From positions 62,001-126,000 of the forward strand of contig JAIQFT010000009.1 in the NCBI GenBank assembly GCA_020073185.1: DNA of 64,000 nt, given 5' to 3'. Positions within the stretch are counted from its first letter, which is position 1. Each line of letters opens with the position of its first letter. The position numbers and the translations under genes are program-made. The notes under the pieces were generated by a model that saw only the letters and a program-made list of their open reading frames with translations, was not told the DNA's origin and did no database searches. Shown in pieces: positions 34,337-42,337 of this stretch. Origin of the DNA: Terriglobia bacterium. Its GTDB lineage: Bacteria; Acidobacteriota; Terriglobia; Terriglobales; Acidobacteriaceae.

Positions 34337-35071
34337 ATGCATTTCACGGATCGCATCCGAAAGCTCATACCCCGCGCAGTGAAGCGGGCCGTCAAACCTC
34401 TGTTGCCGCAGATCCTGGCCTTACCAAAGGATCCGAATCAATACGTCGGCACGGACGAGGTAAGCGGGCAACTCCAACTTGAGCTCCTCAAGCGGGAGGG
34501 GTGCAGACCTGATTCGAAGGCGCTGGAGATCGGCTGTGGGAATCTGCATGCTGGAGTCATGCTGATCGAGCATTTGATGAAAGGACACTACGCCGGGGTG
34601 GATCCGAATACTTGGTTGCGACGACAGACCCTAAAAGACCGCCGCGTCCGGGAGCTTGTCAGGGAGAAACAGGCCAGATTCCTAAGCGTGGACAACTTTG
34701 ATGCGAGTAGCTTGGGGACGAAGTTCGATTTCATTTTGTCTCATTCCGTGTTGTCGCACGCCGCGCATTGGCAACTGGAACAGTACCTGCGAAACGCCTG
34801 CAAAGTTCTGGCACCCGGGGGCCGCATTCTCGCCTCCATTTACTTGGCCGAGGGTAATGCCTACGGCAGCAGCGGTACACCCGGCAAGCAAGATTCCATG
34901 GATGAGACCTGGCAGTACCCCGGCATATCTTGGTTCAAACTTGCCACGGTAGTAACCGCAGCCGGCCGATGCGGGTTGACGGTCGTTTACAAACCTGAAT
35001 ACACGGAATTCTACGTTAAGACACGTCCGAATGAGTGCCATGATTGGCTTGTGTTCTATTGGAAGGGATGA
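34337..35071 (+). CDS. Class I SAM-dependent methyltransferase
   Basis: This 244-aa protein starts MHFTDRIRKLIPRAV after AAGGTGGCGT, a good ribosome site. Motif I is ALEIGCGNLHAGVMLIEHL, then YAGVDPNTWL, FDFILSHSVLSHA and LAPGGRILASIYL. It is on the plus strand, opposite to the flanking genes. An upstream ATG (34241) has no ribosome site. Substrate unknown; a sugar or glycolipid is likely from context. Confidence 0.82.
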   Translation: MHFTDRIRKLIPRAVKRAVKPLLPQILALPKDPNQYVGTDEVSGQLQLELLKREGCRPDSKALEIGCGNLHAGVMLIEHLMKGHYAGVDPNTWLRRQTLKDRRVRELVREKQARFLSVDNFDASSLGTKFDFILSHSVLSHAAHWQLEQYLRNACKVLAPGGRILASIYLAEGNAYGSSGTPGKQDSMDETWQYPGISWFKLATVVTAAGRCGLTVVYKPEYTEFYVKTRPNECHDWLVFYWKG

Positions 35072-35104
35072 ATGCTGATTGCTCGAATGACCGGTGTTCA
35101 CTTG

Positions 35105-35122
35105 GCCAGGCCGAGGCCTGGC
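35105..35122 (+). terminator. GC-rich hairpin between two methyltransferase genes
   Basis: GCCAGGC-CGAG-GCCTGGC forms a perfect 7-bp stem 34 bp after the methyltransferase stop. There is no T-run, so it may be a weak terminator or an mRNA stabiliser. Confidence 0.35.
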
Positions 35123-35166
35123 ACTGGTTGTCGCGTCGGTTGCATTTCTACTGATTAGGACCCGCT

Positions 35167-36021
35167 ATGCACAAGCGTGCCATGCTACGTCTTCTGGACC
35201 GCCCCGGCGGCCGTTGGGCACTCCAGGCTTTCACCAACGCCCTGGTTAGACGCCAACTGCGCTCGAACGCCGCGTCCGTGTTCTGGGACGGCGAGATGTG
35301 GGTCCATCGCTATGATCGCGATTTCTTCCCTGACTGCAATTACTACGACTACTCCATCAATTCCGCCTCCGCTTGGCCCACACAAAAGCGTAAACGGGAG
35401 CAAAACTCCGAGTATTTCTGGTTTCATTCGTACCGGCCTGAGCCCGGGGACGTCATCGTTGACATCGGAGCGGGCCGAGGCGAAGACGCGTTCGCCTTTT
35501 CGCGCGCCGTTGGCCCGCACGGCCGCGTGCTCGCCGTGGAAGCCCACCCGGAAACCTTCCTGTATTTGCGGAAGACCTGTGAATACAACCGGCTCGAAAA
35601 CATCCGTGTTCTTAACCTAGCGATCTCAGACACGCGGGGTGAGGTTCTGATTTCCACGGGTTCCGACTACGTGGCGAATGCACTCACCGCAGAGCCATCC
35701 GCCGGCAGCTACCGAGTCCATGCCGAAACCCTAGACAATTTGTTCGACCGCGAAGGGATCGCCCGGGTGGACTTCCTTAAGATCAACATTGAAGGCGCCG
35801 AAACTGCGGCACTCCGGGGGCTCGTGCGCTGGTACTCACGCGTAGGTTCGGTTTGCATCGCCTGTCACGATTTCCTGGCTGACTCGGGCGGCGGCGATCA
35901 GCTTCGAACTCGCGCCAGCGTGATCGCCGCCCTGCAGCAGATGGGATTCAAAGTGGTTCTTCGCGACGATGCCCCCGAACCCTGGGTCCGCGGCCACGTT
36001 GACGGCTTCCGGACGAGGTGA
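35167..36021 (+). CDS. FkbM family methyltransferase
   Basis: This 284-aa protein has VIVDIGAGRGEDAFAFSRAV (motif I), VLAVEAHPETFLYLRKTC, and the FkbM signature FLKINIEGAETAALRGL. It is the second FkbM enzyme of the locus and not closely similar to the one at 32157-32978. The gene is co-directional with the preceding methyltransferase and converges on the glycosyltransferase gene at 36048. Confidence 0.9.
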   Translation: MHKRAMLRLLDRPGGRWALQAFTNALVRRQLRSNAASVFWDGEMWVHRYDRDFFPDCNYYDYSINSASAWPTQKRKREQNSEYFWFHSYRPEPGDVIVDIGAGRGEDAFAFSRAVGPHGRVLAVEAHPETFLYLRKTCEYNRLENIRVLNLAISDTRGEVLISTGSDYVANALTAEPSAGSYRVHAETLDNLFDREGIARVDFLKINIEGAETAALRGLVRWYSRVGSVCIACHDFLADSGGGDQLRTRASVIAALQQMGFKVVLRDDAPEPWVRGHVDGFRTR

Positions 36022-36047
36022 TTGGGCCGTCACGTCTCTGTCCAGTT

Positions 36048-37277
36048 TCAAACCAGGCACTCGGCTCGCCGTCGGATCCTTTCGCCGCCGTGCGCCTTGA
36101 CGAGCTGGTACATCTCGATTACTTTCGCTTGAATTGCGCCGCGCTCCAGGCGCTGGTCCGCCATCGTAGCGTTCAATTCGGCAGCTCGGTCTACCATGTT
36201 GTCGTCTTTCACGGCTCGCGTGATCGCCTCCGCGACGGCCGTCGCGTCTTCCGGCGGAACCAGCAGGCCGTTTTCTCCGTCAATCCATTCGCGCGTGGAG
36301 ATCGTGTCGGACTGAATCGGAAACGCGCCGGCGATCATCGCCTCCAGCATCGCGTTCGGCGTCCCGTCTGACGTAGCAAGCCCGATTGCTATACGCGCTG
36401 AGCCAAACAAACGCGCCATTTCGCGGTGTGTCAGAAGCGGAGGGAATCTGAATGGTAGTTTGGCTTCCCGCGCAAGCTGCTCCCCCGCGACGCGCACCTC
36501 CGGATACGCCGAGTAAACCACCACTTCGTAGCCCGGCAGCAGCGGCGCGCAACGGCGCAGCGCTTCGATCGCAACCAACCCTCGGGCACCTGGGTGGTCG
36601 TTTCGGACGGATCCCGGATGGCATTGATATCCCTTGACGACAATAACTCGTCGCGACCGCACAGGTCCGGGCTGTCTGACTGCACGCATCTCCTGCAAAT
36701 CAAAACCACCCCCGCCCGGAAAAACGCCAACCGTCTCACCAGAGAAACCGAACTCACGGGCGAGTTGCACGTCGCGCCGGCAGTCGGTCGTCATATAGTC
36801 GGAGTACCGCAGCACCTGCCTGATCCGTTCTTCATGTTCGGGCAGCCGGCCGAAGTGGTGTATGTCGACACCCCAACACGAATAAATCCACGGCGGAAAT
36901 TGCACCCCGATGCGTTTGCGCGCATTCAACACGTCGTATGCCCCCCCGTGCATGGCCAGCGAGTGCACAATGTCTGGCTTCAGCGACTGAACTAATCGCG
37001 CCAGGCGGGCTGCCGCCGAGTACCGGTCAAACTTTTCAAGCAACTGCATTGCGCGCGTTTCTCCGCGCGCAAACGGCCACGAAAACCCTATCTGCGGCAA
37101 CACTGATCGTGTGCGTGGTCCGGTGATGAGACGATGGACCGTGACTCCTCGCAGTTCAGGATGCGGCGTACTCTGCGACACTGCAAAAATATGAAGGTCC
37201 CAACCTAACCCGTCAAGTTGCGCAATCCAGCGCGCAGTATGCACACAATTGACCCAGGTAACGAAAAGTATTCGCAT
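36048..37277 (-). CDS. Glycosyltransferase family 4
   Basis: GT-B glycosyltransferase of 409 aa starting MRILFVTWVNCVHTARWIAQ. The donor domain shows VYSAYPEVRVAGEQLARE, MARLFGSARIAIGLATSDGT and NAMLEAMIAGAFPIQ (E-x7-E site), then EWIDGENGLLVPPEDATAVA. The reading frame continues without a stop into a copied 5' end of wzt (ATG 37448), so a longer fusion starting MANTAIHCEALGKRYRLGER is possible from the copied promoter. I prefer ATG 37277, where GT homology begins. Confidence 0.85.
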   Translation of the reverse strand: MRILFVTWVNCVHTARWIAQLDGLGWDLHIFAVSQSTPHPELRGVTVHRLITGPRTRSVLPQIGFSWPFARGETRAMQLLEKFDRYSAAARLARLVQSLKPDIVHSLAMHGGAYDVLNARKRIGVQFPPWIYSCWGVDIHHFGRLPEHEERIRQVLRYSDYMTTDCRRDVQLAREFGFSGETVGVFPGGGGFDLQEMRAVRQPGPVRSRRVIVVKGYQCHPGSVRNDHPGARGLVAIEALRRCAPLLPGYEVVVYSAYPEVRVAGEQLAREAKLPFRFPPLLTHREMARLFGSARIAIGLATSDGTPNAMLEAMIAGAFPIQSDTISTREWIDGENGLLVPPEDATAVAEAITRAVKDDNMVDRAAELNATMADQRLERGAIQAKVIEMYQLVKAHGGERIRRRAECLV

Positions 37278-37382
37278 CCTTAAGGTTCTCTCCTTCGAGG
37301 GTGGACGCGTCCGCGCTGGGAAAATCGGGCGATACAGTGATGAAACGAGGCGTGGACGCTTCGAGTGTTGCGACGTTTCCTC

Positions 37383-37507
37383 GATGGGACGCTCTCCCAG
37401 CCGGTAGCGTTTGCCGAGCGCTTCACAATGAATCGCGGTATTAGCCATGCGGGGCGTCAGCAGTGATCGCGATTATACGACGCATCGTCCGCAAGCCTTA
37501 AGCAGCG
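37383..37507 (-). repeat. Duplicated promoter and 5' end of wzt
   Basis: About 125 bp here match 39840-39964 with only a few differences, covering the TATAAT box (37472-37477), the start codon (37448) and the first 20 codons of wzt (MANTAIHCEALGKRYRLGER here, MATTAIHCEALGKRYRLGER in wzt). After that the sequence diverges into the glycosyltransferase gene. It brings a ready-made promoter to the glycosyltransferase. Confidence 0.85.
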
Positions 37508-37511
37508 GCTT

Positions 37512-38339
37512 TTATGTTGCTGCGCGCCCGCCTTCGTCAGCTTGCTTGATCCAGACCCCCCACCACGTGTCCTGAATGTGACAAATATTGAAACCGAGCC
37601 GTCTTAGCGTCATGCACGCCTTATAGCTACTCCACAAGTGCGCCGACAAGGAGGGGTGCGTATCGTGCAGCAGCACCATTCCGCCGGGCCGCACGTACGG
37701 AATGACCTTGTGGAAGTCATTGATCACATACTCGCAGTCATGGCAGGCGTCAACAATCGCCAAGTCCACGGTGGAATGGGGTAGATAAGGCGAAAGGTCG
37801 AGTTGCATCGTATTGGCCCAAACCTGCACCACCCGATCCGCGAACCCGTACTGGCGGTACACGCGGCCGATCTCATCCTTCGAAAGATCGTAAGTTGTCG
37901 ATTTGCCGCTGAGTTGCTCCGGCAGAGCATTTACCGTAACTACCCGCGCTTCCGGGCACGCACGGCAGATATTCGCCACCGTGTTGCCGTGGGCCGTGCC
38001 CAATTCCAGAACCAACTTCGGGCGACGCACCGCCACGATTCGCATCAGTGCTTCGAAATCGTCACAATCGCTTGTCGCCATGAATGGTGGCAGGCAAATG
38101 TCGTCCAGGATGGGCTGCATGTTCGATCTTTGCTTGCCGGCCAGAGACGACACTGAAACTGATAGCAGCGCGAACCTCAGCTTCATTACTCTGACGCCGG
38201 CGCGCACCCACCCGTCTTCCCGGTAACCCTGCAAGGCCGTAAGCCATGGCTGAACCAGCGCACCCACCCCCCACCACTGCCTGCTTGCTCCTGGCAGTGC
38301 TGACGCCTTCAGCGCATTCCCCTGCAGCTCCGATTTCAC
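37512..38339 (-). CDS. SAM-dependent methyltransferase (Methyltransf_24 / cephalosporin hydroxylase-like)
   Basis: This 275-aa protein has VLELGTAHGNTVANICRAC (motif I), VVTVNALPEQLSG, VDLAIVDACHDCEYVIND (metal-binding Asp and His region) and VRPGGMVLLHDTHPSLSAH. These features match the Methyltransf_24 group often found in glycan loci. The start is a GTG at 38339; an internal ATG at 38186 is possible. It lies between two pieces of duplicated wzt. Confidence 0.8.
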   Translation of the reverse strand: MKSELQGNALKASALPGASRQWWGVGALVQPWLTALQGYREDGWVRAGVRVMKLRFALLSVSVSSLAGKQRSNMQPILDDICLPPFMATSDCDDFEALMRIVAVRRPKLVLELGTAHGNTVANICRACPEARVVTVNALPEQLSGKSTTYDLSKDEIGRVYRQYGFADRVVQVWANTMQLDLSPYLPHSTVDLAIVDACHDCEYVINDFHKVIPYVRPGGMVLLHDTHPSLSAHLWSSYKACMTLRRLGFNICHIQDTWWGVWIKQADEGGRAAT

Positions 38340-38624
38340 GACCGCGGCCTTTCGTGATGCGGAGTGGAGCTGAGCGCCACCAACCCGAACCAGTAGTCCA
38401 GTTTGCGTCCGCCATACACCGGGATTTCCGCAACTTCAAAACGCAAGGATTGCGGCACCATCTCGGCTATCGCGCGGGCCGTGTCCTTGACGTAAACCTC
38501 CATCTGACAACTGCCCGCCAAAAGGGAAAGTTCTTGATCACAAAGCCAAGTACCATCGTCTGGCCTGCCGCCAGCGCTGGCACAGTGGCGAAATCGGTGA
38601 AATCCACTCCCGATTCGCACCTTA
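38336..38624 (-). pseudogene. Degenerate duplicate of the wzt C-terminal domain
   Basis: Directly after the wzt stop the sequence encodes, in one frame, ATVPALAAGQTMVLGFVIKN and then, after a one-base shift near 38540, LLAGSCQMEVYVKDTARA and VAEIPVYGGRKLDYWFGLVA. The intact wzt has PPLEAGQTVEMGFVIEDF, LLAGTYDMEVQFRDTAEQ and VAETPVYGVRKTDGWFGHVA at its end. So this is a broken second copy of the polysaccharide-binding end of Wzt. Confidence 0.8.
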
Positions 38625-39905
38625 GGTTCTCCCCTTCTTCCCGTCGCGTGGCACAGCCTGCATCAAAGTGGACTCCTTTTGTGACGAGAACGGATGCGCG
38701 TGCAGCGCTACGTGGCCAAACCAGCCGTCCGTCTTCCTCACGCCGTACACCGGCGTCTCTGCCACAGTGAACCGGAACATCGCCGGCACGAATTCGTATT
38801 TCTGTTCCGCGGTGTCGCGGAATTGCACCTCCATGTCGTAGGTTCCCGCAAGCAGCGGAAAATCTTCGATCACGAATCCCATTTCCACCGTTTGCCCCGC
38901 CTCCAGCGGCGGAAACGTCTCCATGTCCTTCGTCACCACGCCCGTAAGCCTGTGACTGTCCAGGGTCAGGAACGACACGTAGATGCCAGGATCCTTCATT
39001 GCCACTTTTGCCGTAAACCGTGCCCGCACTTCGACCGCGTCGTAGGTCTTGATCACCGGGCTGGTCAGCGACCGGATCTGCACGTCCTGCAGGATGCAGG
39101 TGGGGGTTTCCGACTCCACCGTTTGCGCACTCGCCAGGTCCACCGTCACCAAGTACTGATCTACGACCTCATTGATCTCTCCATCCGCAACCACCCGGCC
39201 CCCGTCCAGGATGATCCCGCGCTGGCATACCTGCCGCAGCGCCGCCATGTTGTGGCTGACAAACAGGATCGTCCGCCCGCTTCGTCCCACCGCCCGCACC
39301 CGCTCAAAGCACTTCTTCTGGAATGGCGCATCCCCCACCGCCAGCACTTCGTCCACCAGCAGGATTTCCGGCTCCAGGTGCGCCGCCACAGCAAACGCCA
39401 AGCGCACGTACATGCCGCTGGAGTAGCGCTTCACCGGCGTGTCCAGGAACTTCTCGATCTCCGCAAACGCAACGATCTCGTCGAACTTGCGCGTGATCTC
39501 CGCCTTCCTCATCCCCAGGATCGCGCCGTTCAGGAAAATGTTTTCCCGCCCCGTCAACTCCGGATGAAACCCGGTGCCTACCTCCAGCAACGACCCAATC
39601 CGCCCGCGCACCTCGGCAAAACCTTCGGTCGGCTCCGTGATCCGCGCCAGTACCTTCAGCAGGGTGCTCTTCCCCGCCCCATTGCGCCCGATAATCCCCA
39701 CCACCTCGCCTTCGCCGATCTCGAAGGAAGCGTTGCGCAGCGCCCAGATCGTCCCGTCCCCATTGCCTTCCGCCTTCGTTGTCGGGTCCCGGTGAAAGGG
39801 CGCGCTCAACCGCTTCATCAGCGCCTCTCGCAAGGAGTTAGTGGGACGCTCGCCCAGCCGGTAGCGTTTGCCGAGCGCTTCACAATGAATCGCGGTAGTA
39901 GCCAT
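38622..39905 (-). CDS. wzt: Polysaccharide/O-antigen ABC exporter ATP-binding protein (Wzt type)
   Basis: This 427-aa protein has an ABC ATPase domain (residues 1-250): Walker A GRNGAGKST, signature YSSGMYVRLAFAVAAHL, Walker B ILLVDEVLAVGD, switch HNMAA. The rest is a Wzt-like C-terminal beta-sandwich that in homologs recognises the modified glycan end (VSFLTLDSHRLTGVVTKDME, LLAGTYDMEVQF). It would energise export of a finished polysaccharide. The partner permease (Wzm) is not found in the window. A TATAAT box precedes the gene. Confidence 0.92.
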   Translation of the reverse strand: MATTAIHCEALGKRYRLGERPTNSLREALMKRLSAPFHRDPTTKAEGNGDGTIWALRNASFEIGEGEVVGIIGRNGAGKSTLLKVLARITEPTEGFAEVRGRIGSLLEVGTGFHPELTGRENIFLNGAILGMRKAEITRKFDEIVAFAEIEKFLDTPVKRYSSGMYVRLAFAVAAHLEPEILLVDEVLAVGDAPFQKKCFERVRAVGRSGRTILFVSHNMAALRQVCQRGIILDGGRVVADGEINEVVDQYLVTVDLASAQTVESETPTCILQDVQIRSLTSPVIKTYDAVEVRARFTAKVAMKDPGIYVSFLTLDSHRLTGVVTKDMETFPPLEAGQTVEMGFVIEDFPLLAGTYDMEVQFRDTAEQKYEFVPAMFRFTVAETPVYGVRKTDGWFGHVALHAHPFSSQKESTLMQAVPRDGKKGRT

Positions 39906-39928
39906 GCGAGGGTTCAGGAGTGATCGCG

Positions 39929-39934
39929 ATTATA
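39929..39934 (-). promoter_or_regulatory. -10 box of wzt (also copied at 37472-37477)
   Basis: Perfect TATAAT on the minus strand 24 bp upstream of the wzt ATG. No good -35 hexamer stands at 17 bp. The same box with flanks is copied upstream of the glycosyltransferase gene. Confidence 0.55.
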
Positions 39935-40039
39935 CAACGCGTCGTCCGCAAGCCGTGAGCAGCAGCCGATGCTGCAATTGATTCCCAGCAAGAATTCTCA
40001 ATCCATGTCAGCCTGTTCACGCGGATTAATCGAGCCGAG

Positions 40040-40780
40040 TTAACGTTCCTTCTTCAAATCCTGCTCGGCTTGCCGCACGTGCTCCAGCCTGCCGAGGTCG
40101 CGCCAATAGTATTCATCGGCGCGGAAGGCAAGAATCTTCTCTCCCTGCCCTGCCAGGCGCAGATAGGCGTCGACGATCGAGAAGATACCTTCTTCCCTCA
40201 CCTTGCCAAAAATGCGCGGGGAGATAACGTGGATGCCGGAAAATGCCAGCGCTCGTGGCCGCTCTGAAGGCCAGACCAACTCGGCTCTTCCATCTTGCCC
40301 CGCGCGCCGCCCGCAAAGCTGAAGCTGCTCGCCGAACAGCAGGTAGCGAGAGGTTTCCCGCTCTTTTACCGCCAGCGTCGCCAGGGCCTGATGGTCACGA
40401 TGAAACTGCACCATGCGGCGCAGGTCAATCGTGCTGATCACGTCCACATTGTGCAGGACGAACGGTTCGTCAAGCCGGTTGGCGTCGTCGAGAAAAAACC
40501 AGGCGGCTTTTTTCAGTCCACCGCCGGTGTCGAGCAACACCTCCTCGCGCGACACTTCGATCCTCATGCCGAAGTTGCCGTTCTTTTTCAGGTACTCGAC
40601 GATCCTCTCGGCGAAGTGATGCGCGTTGAGGATCACTTCGCAGAAGTCGAAGCTGCGCAGGCGGGTGAGCGTGATCTCCAGCAGCGTGCGGCCGGCAACT
40701 TCCACCAGCGCCTTCGGCCGGTCGTTGGTGAGCGGCCGCAAGCGCGTGCCCAGTCCGGCGGCCAGAACCATCGCTTTCAT
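40040..40780 (-). CDS. murU: N-acetylmuramate-1-phosphate uridylyltransferase (MurU-like nucleotidyltransferase)
   Basis: Nucleotidyltransferase of 246 aa beginning MKAMVLAAGLGTRLRPLTND (signature loop GxGTRLRPLT) with RPKALVEVAGR, LLDTGGGLKKA and VLHNVDVIS. In Pseudomonas, MurU makes UDP-MurNAc from MurNAc-1-phosphate in peptidoglycan recycling. Here it follows the AmgK-like kinase gene with a 4-base overlap, the same pairing as in known recycling operons. A different NDP-sugar pyrophosphorylase activity cannot be excluded. Confidence 0.85.
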   Translation of the reverse strand: MKAMVLAAGLGTRLRPLTNDRPKALVEVAGRTLLEITLTRLRSFDFCEVILNAHHFAERIVEYLKKNGNFGMRIEVSREEVLLDTGGGLKKAAWFFLDDANRLDEPFVLHNVDVISTIDLRRMVQFHRDHQALATLAVKERETSRYLLFGEQLQLCGRRAGQDGRAELVWPSERPRALAFSGIHVISPRIFGKVREEGIFSIVDAYLRLAGQGEKILAFRADEYYWRDLGRLEHVRQAEQDLKKER

Positions 40781-42207
40781 CGCTCCATGGGCTCCAACCC
40801 AAGGTGCCGCACCACCACCTCAATGCTGTCTCTGCCGCGCAAGTGCTTCGCTAGCGCTTCCGCGCAGTACACCGAGCGGTGCTGGCCGCCGGTGCAGCCG
40901 AACGCCACCATCAGGTTCTTGAATCCGCGGCGTTGGTACGAGCTCACGCTGGCATCCACCAGCGCTATGACGTTGGCGAGAAACCGGTGCACGCTCTCTT
41001 GCCGGTTGAGATATTCAATCACCGGCTCGTCTTTGCCGGTCAAAGCCTTGTAAGGCTCTTCGCGCCCGGGGTTCGGCAGGCTGCGGCTGTCAAAAACAAA
41101 TCCGCCGCCATGCCCGGTCTCGTCTTTCGGCGGTCCGCCGCGGTGGAACGAGAAACTGAAGATCCGCACCGTCAAGTTTTCCGCTTCCGACGCCACGCTC
41201 CGCAGTTTTTCCGAACCGAGCATGCTCTGGAACGCGGCCGTCAGGGTCGGCAACGCGATCGGCAACTCAACGTTGTGCAGCAGCCAGCGCACGTTTTTCA
41301 GCGCATACGGCACGCTTTGCAGGAAGTGCGGCTTGCGCTCATAAAACCCGCGAAATCCATACGCTCCCATGGCCTGCATGATGCGGACGTAGACGAAGGC
41401 ATAGTAGTGCTGCATAAACGCTGGGCGGTCGAGCGCGATGAACCCCGCCAGCCGGTCGAGATAATGATCGAGCAATTGCTGGCGCAATTCCGGCGGCAGA
41501 TCGGCCTTGGCATCGTACAAAAGCGACGCGATGTCGTATTGCAGCGCGCCCTTGCGTCCGCCCTGGTAATCCAGGAAGTAGGGGTTGCCGTCGCGCAACA
41601 TGACGTTGCGTGACTGGAAGTCGCGATACAGAAAATAATCGCGCTCGGCGCTCCACAGGAATTTCGTCAAGCGCCCGAAATCGTCTTCCAGCGCCTGCTC
41701 ATTGAAGGGAATCCCGGCGAGCCGGAGGAAATAGTATTTGAAATAATTCAGGTCCCAGGCGATGGACTGGCGATCGAAGCTCGCGCGCGGGTAGCACACC
41801 TTGTAATTCAGATCGCGCCCGGCCTCGACTTGGAACCGCGGCAACAGGGCGGCAACCTTGCGGTAAGCTTCCACCGCCTGGGGCGCGATCTCGTCGCCGG
41901 CCCGATTTTTCGAGATAAATTCGAACAGGGTGGTATCCCCCAGGTCTTCTTCCAGGTACGCGCCCTGACTTAGATCCTCCGCATAGATTTCCGGCACCGG
42001 CAAACCGTGCCGGCGAAAATGCCGGGAGAACTCCAGGAACGCGACGTTTTCTTCGCGCACCTCGTACAGAATTCCAACCGCGCTATGTTTGTCGCTGCTC
42101 AGCCGGATGACGTTGCGCCCCGAACCGCCGAGCTGCCCCTGCAGCGGCTGCACCCGCTCCACCGGCGAGTGGAAGAGTTGCTCGAAAAGTTTCTTGAGAA
42201 CTTCCAT
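40777..42207 (-). CDS. amgK: AmgK-like sugar kinase fused to RapZ C-terminal domain
   Basis: This 476-aa protein has two parts. Residues 1-330 are an aminoglycoside-phosphotransferase-fold kinase (FLYRDFQSRNVMLRDGNPYF with the catalytic Asp and DYQGGRKGALQYDIASLLYD as metal site) of the AmgK type, which phosphorylates MurNAc/GlcNAc at C1. Residues about 345-476 match the C-terminal domain of RapZ (SFSFHRGGPPKDETGHGGGF, FDSRSLPNPGREEPYKALTG, VAFGCTGGQHRSVY). In E. coli that domain binds the small RNAs GlmY/GlmZ and controls amino-sugar synthesis. The fusion suggests that cell-wall sugar salvage is linked to amino-sugar sensing (inference). Overlaps murU by ATGA. Confidence 0.9.
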   Translation of the reverse strand: MEVLKKLFEQLFHSPVERVQPLQGQLGGSGRNVIRLSSDKHSAVGILYEVREENVAFLEFSRHFRRHGLPVPEIYAEDLSQGAYLEEDLGDTTLFEFISKNRAGDEIAPQAVEAYRKVAALLPRFQVEAGRDLNYKVCYPRASFDRQSIAWDLNYFKYYFLRLAGIPFNEQALEDDFGRLTKFLWSAERDYFLYRDFQSRNVMLRDGNPYFLDYQGGRKGALQYDIASLLYDAKADLPPELRQQLLDHYLDRLAGFIALDRPAFMQHYYAFVYVRIMQAMGAYGFRGFYERKPHFLQSVPYALKNVRWLLHNVELPIALPTLTAAFQSMLGSEKLRSVASEAENLTVRIFSFSFHRGGPPKDETGHGGGFVFDSRSLPNPGREEPYKALTGKDEPVIEYLNRQESVHRFLANVIALVDASVSSYQRRGFKNLMVAFGCTGGQHRSVYCAEALAKHLRGRDSIEVVVRHLGLEPMER

Positions 42208-42337
42208 GCAGCTATTTTCAACGATTCAATTGCTCTGAGAGCCATCGCACGCCAGCGCAGGCGCCCTGTGCACAGCGGTTCGATCCTGCGATTATCTTGC
42301 GTTCACCCCGGCCGGCTCTTTCGCTCCGCACTCTCTC

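Noticed and set aside
38694-39923. 409-codon plus-strand frame, His/Arg-rich
   Set aside because: Shadow of wzt on the opposite strand; composition is typical of antisense GC-rich frames.
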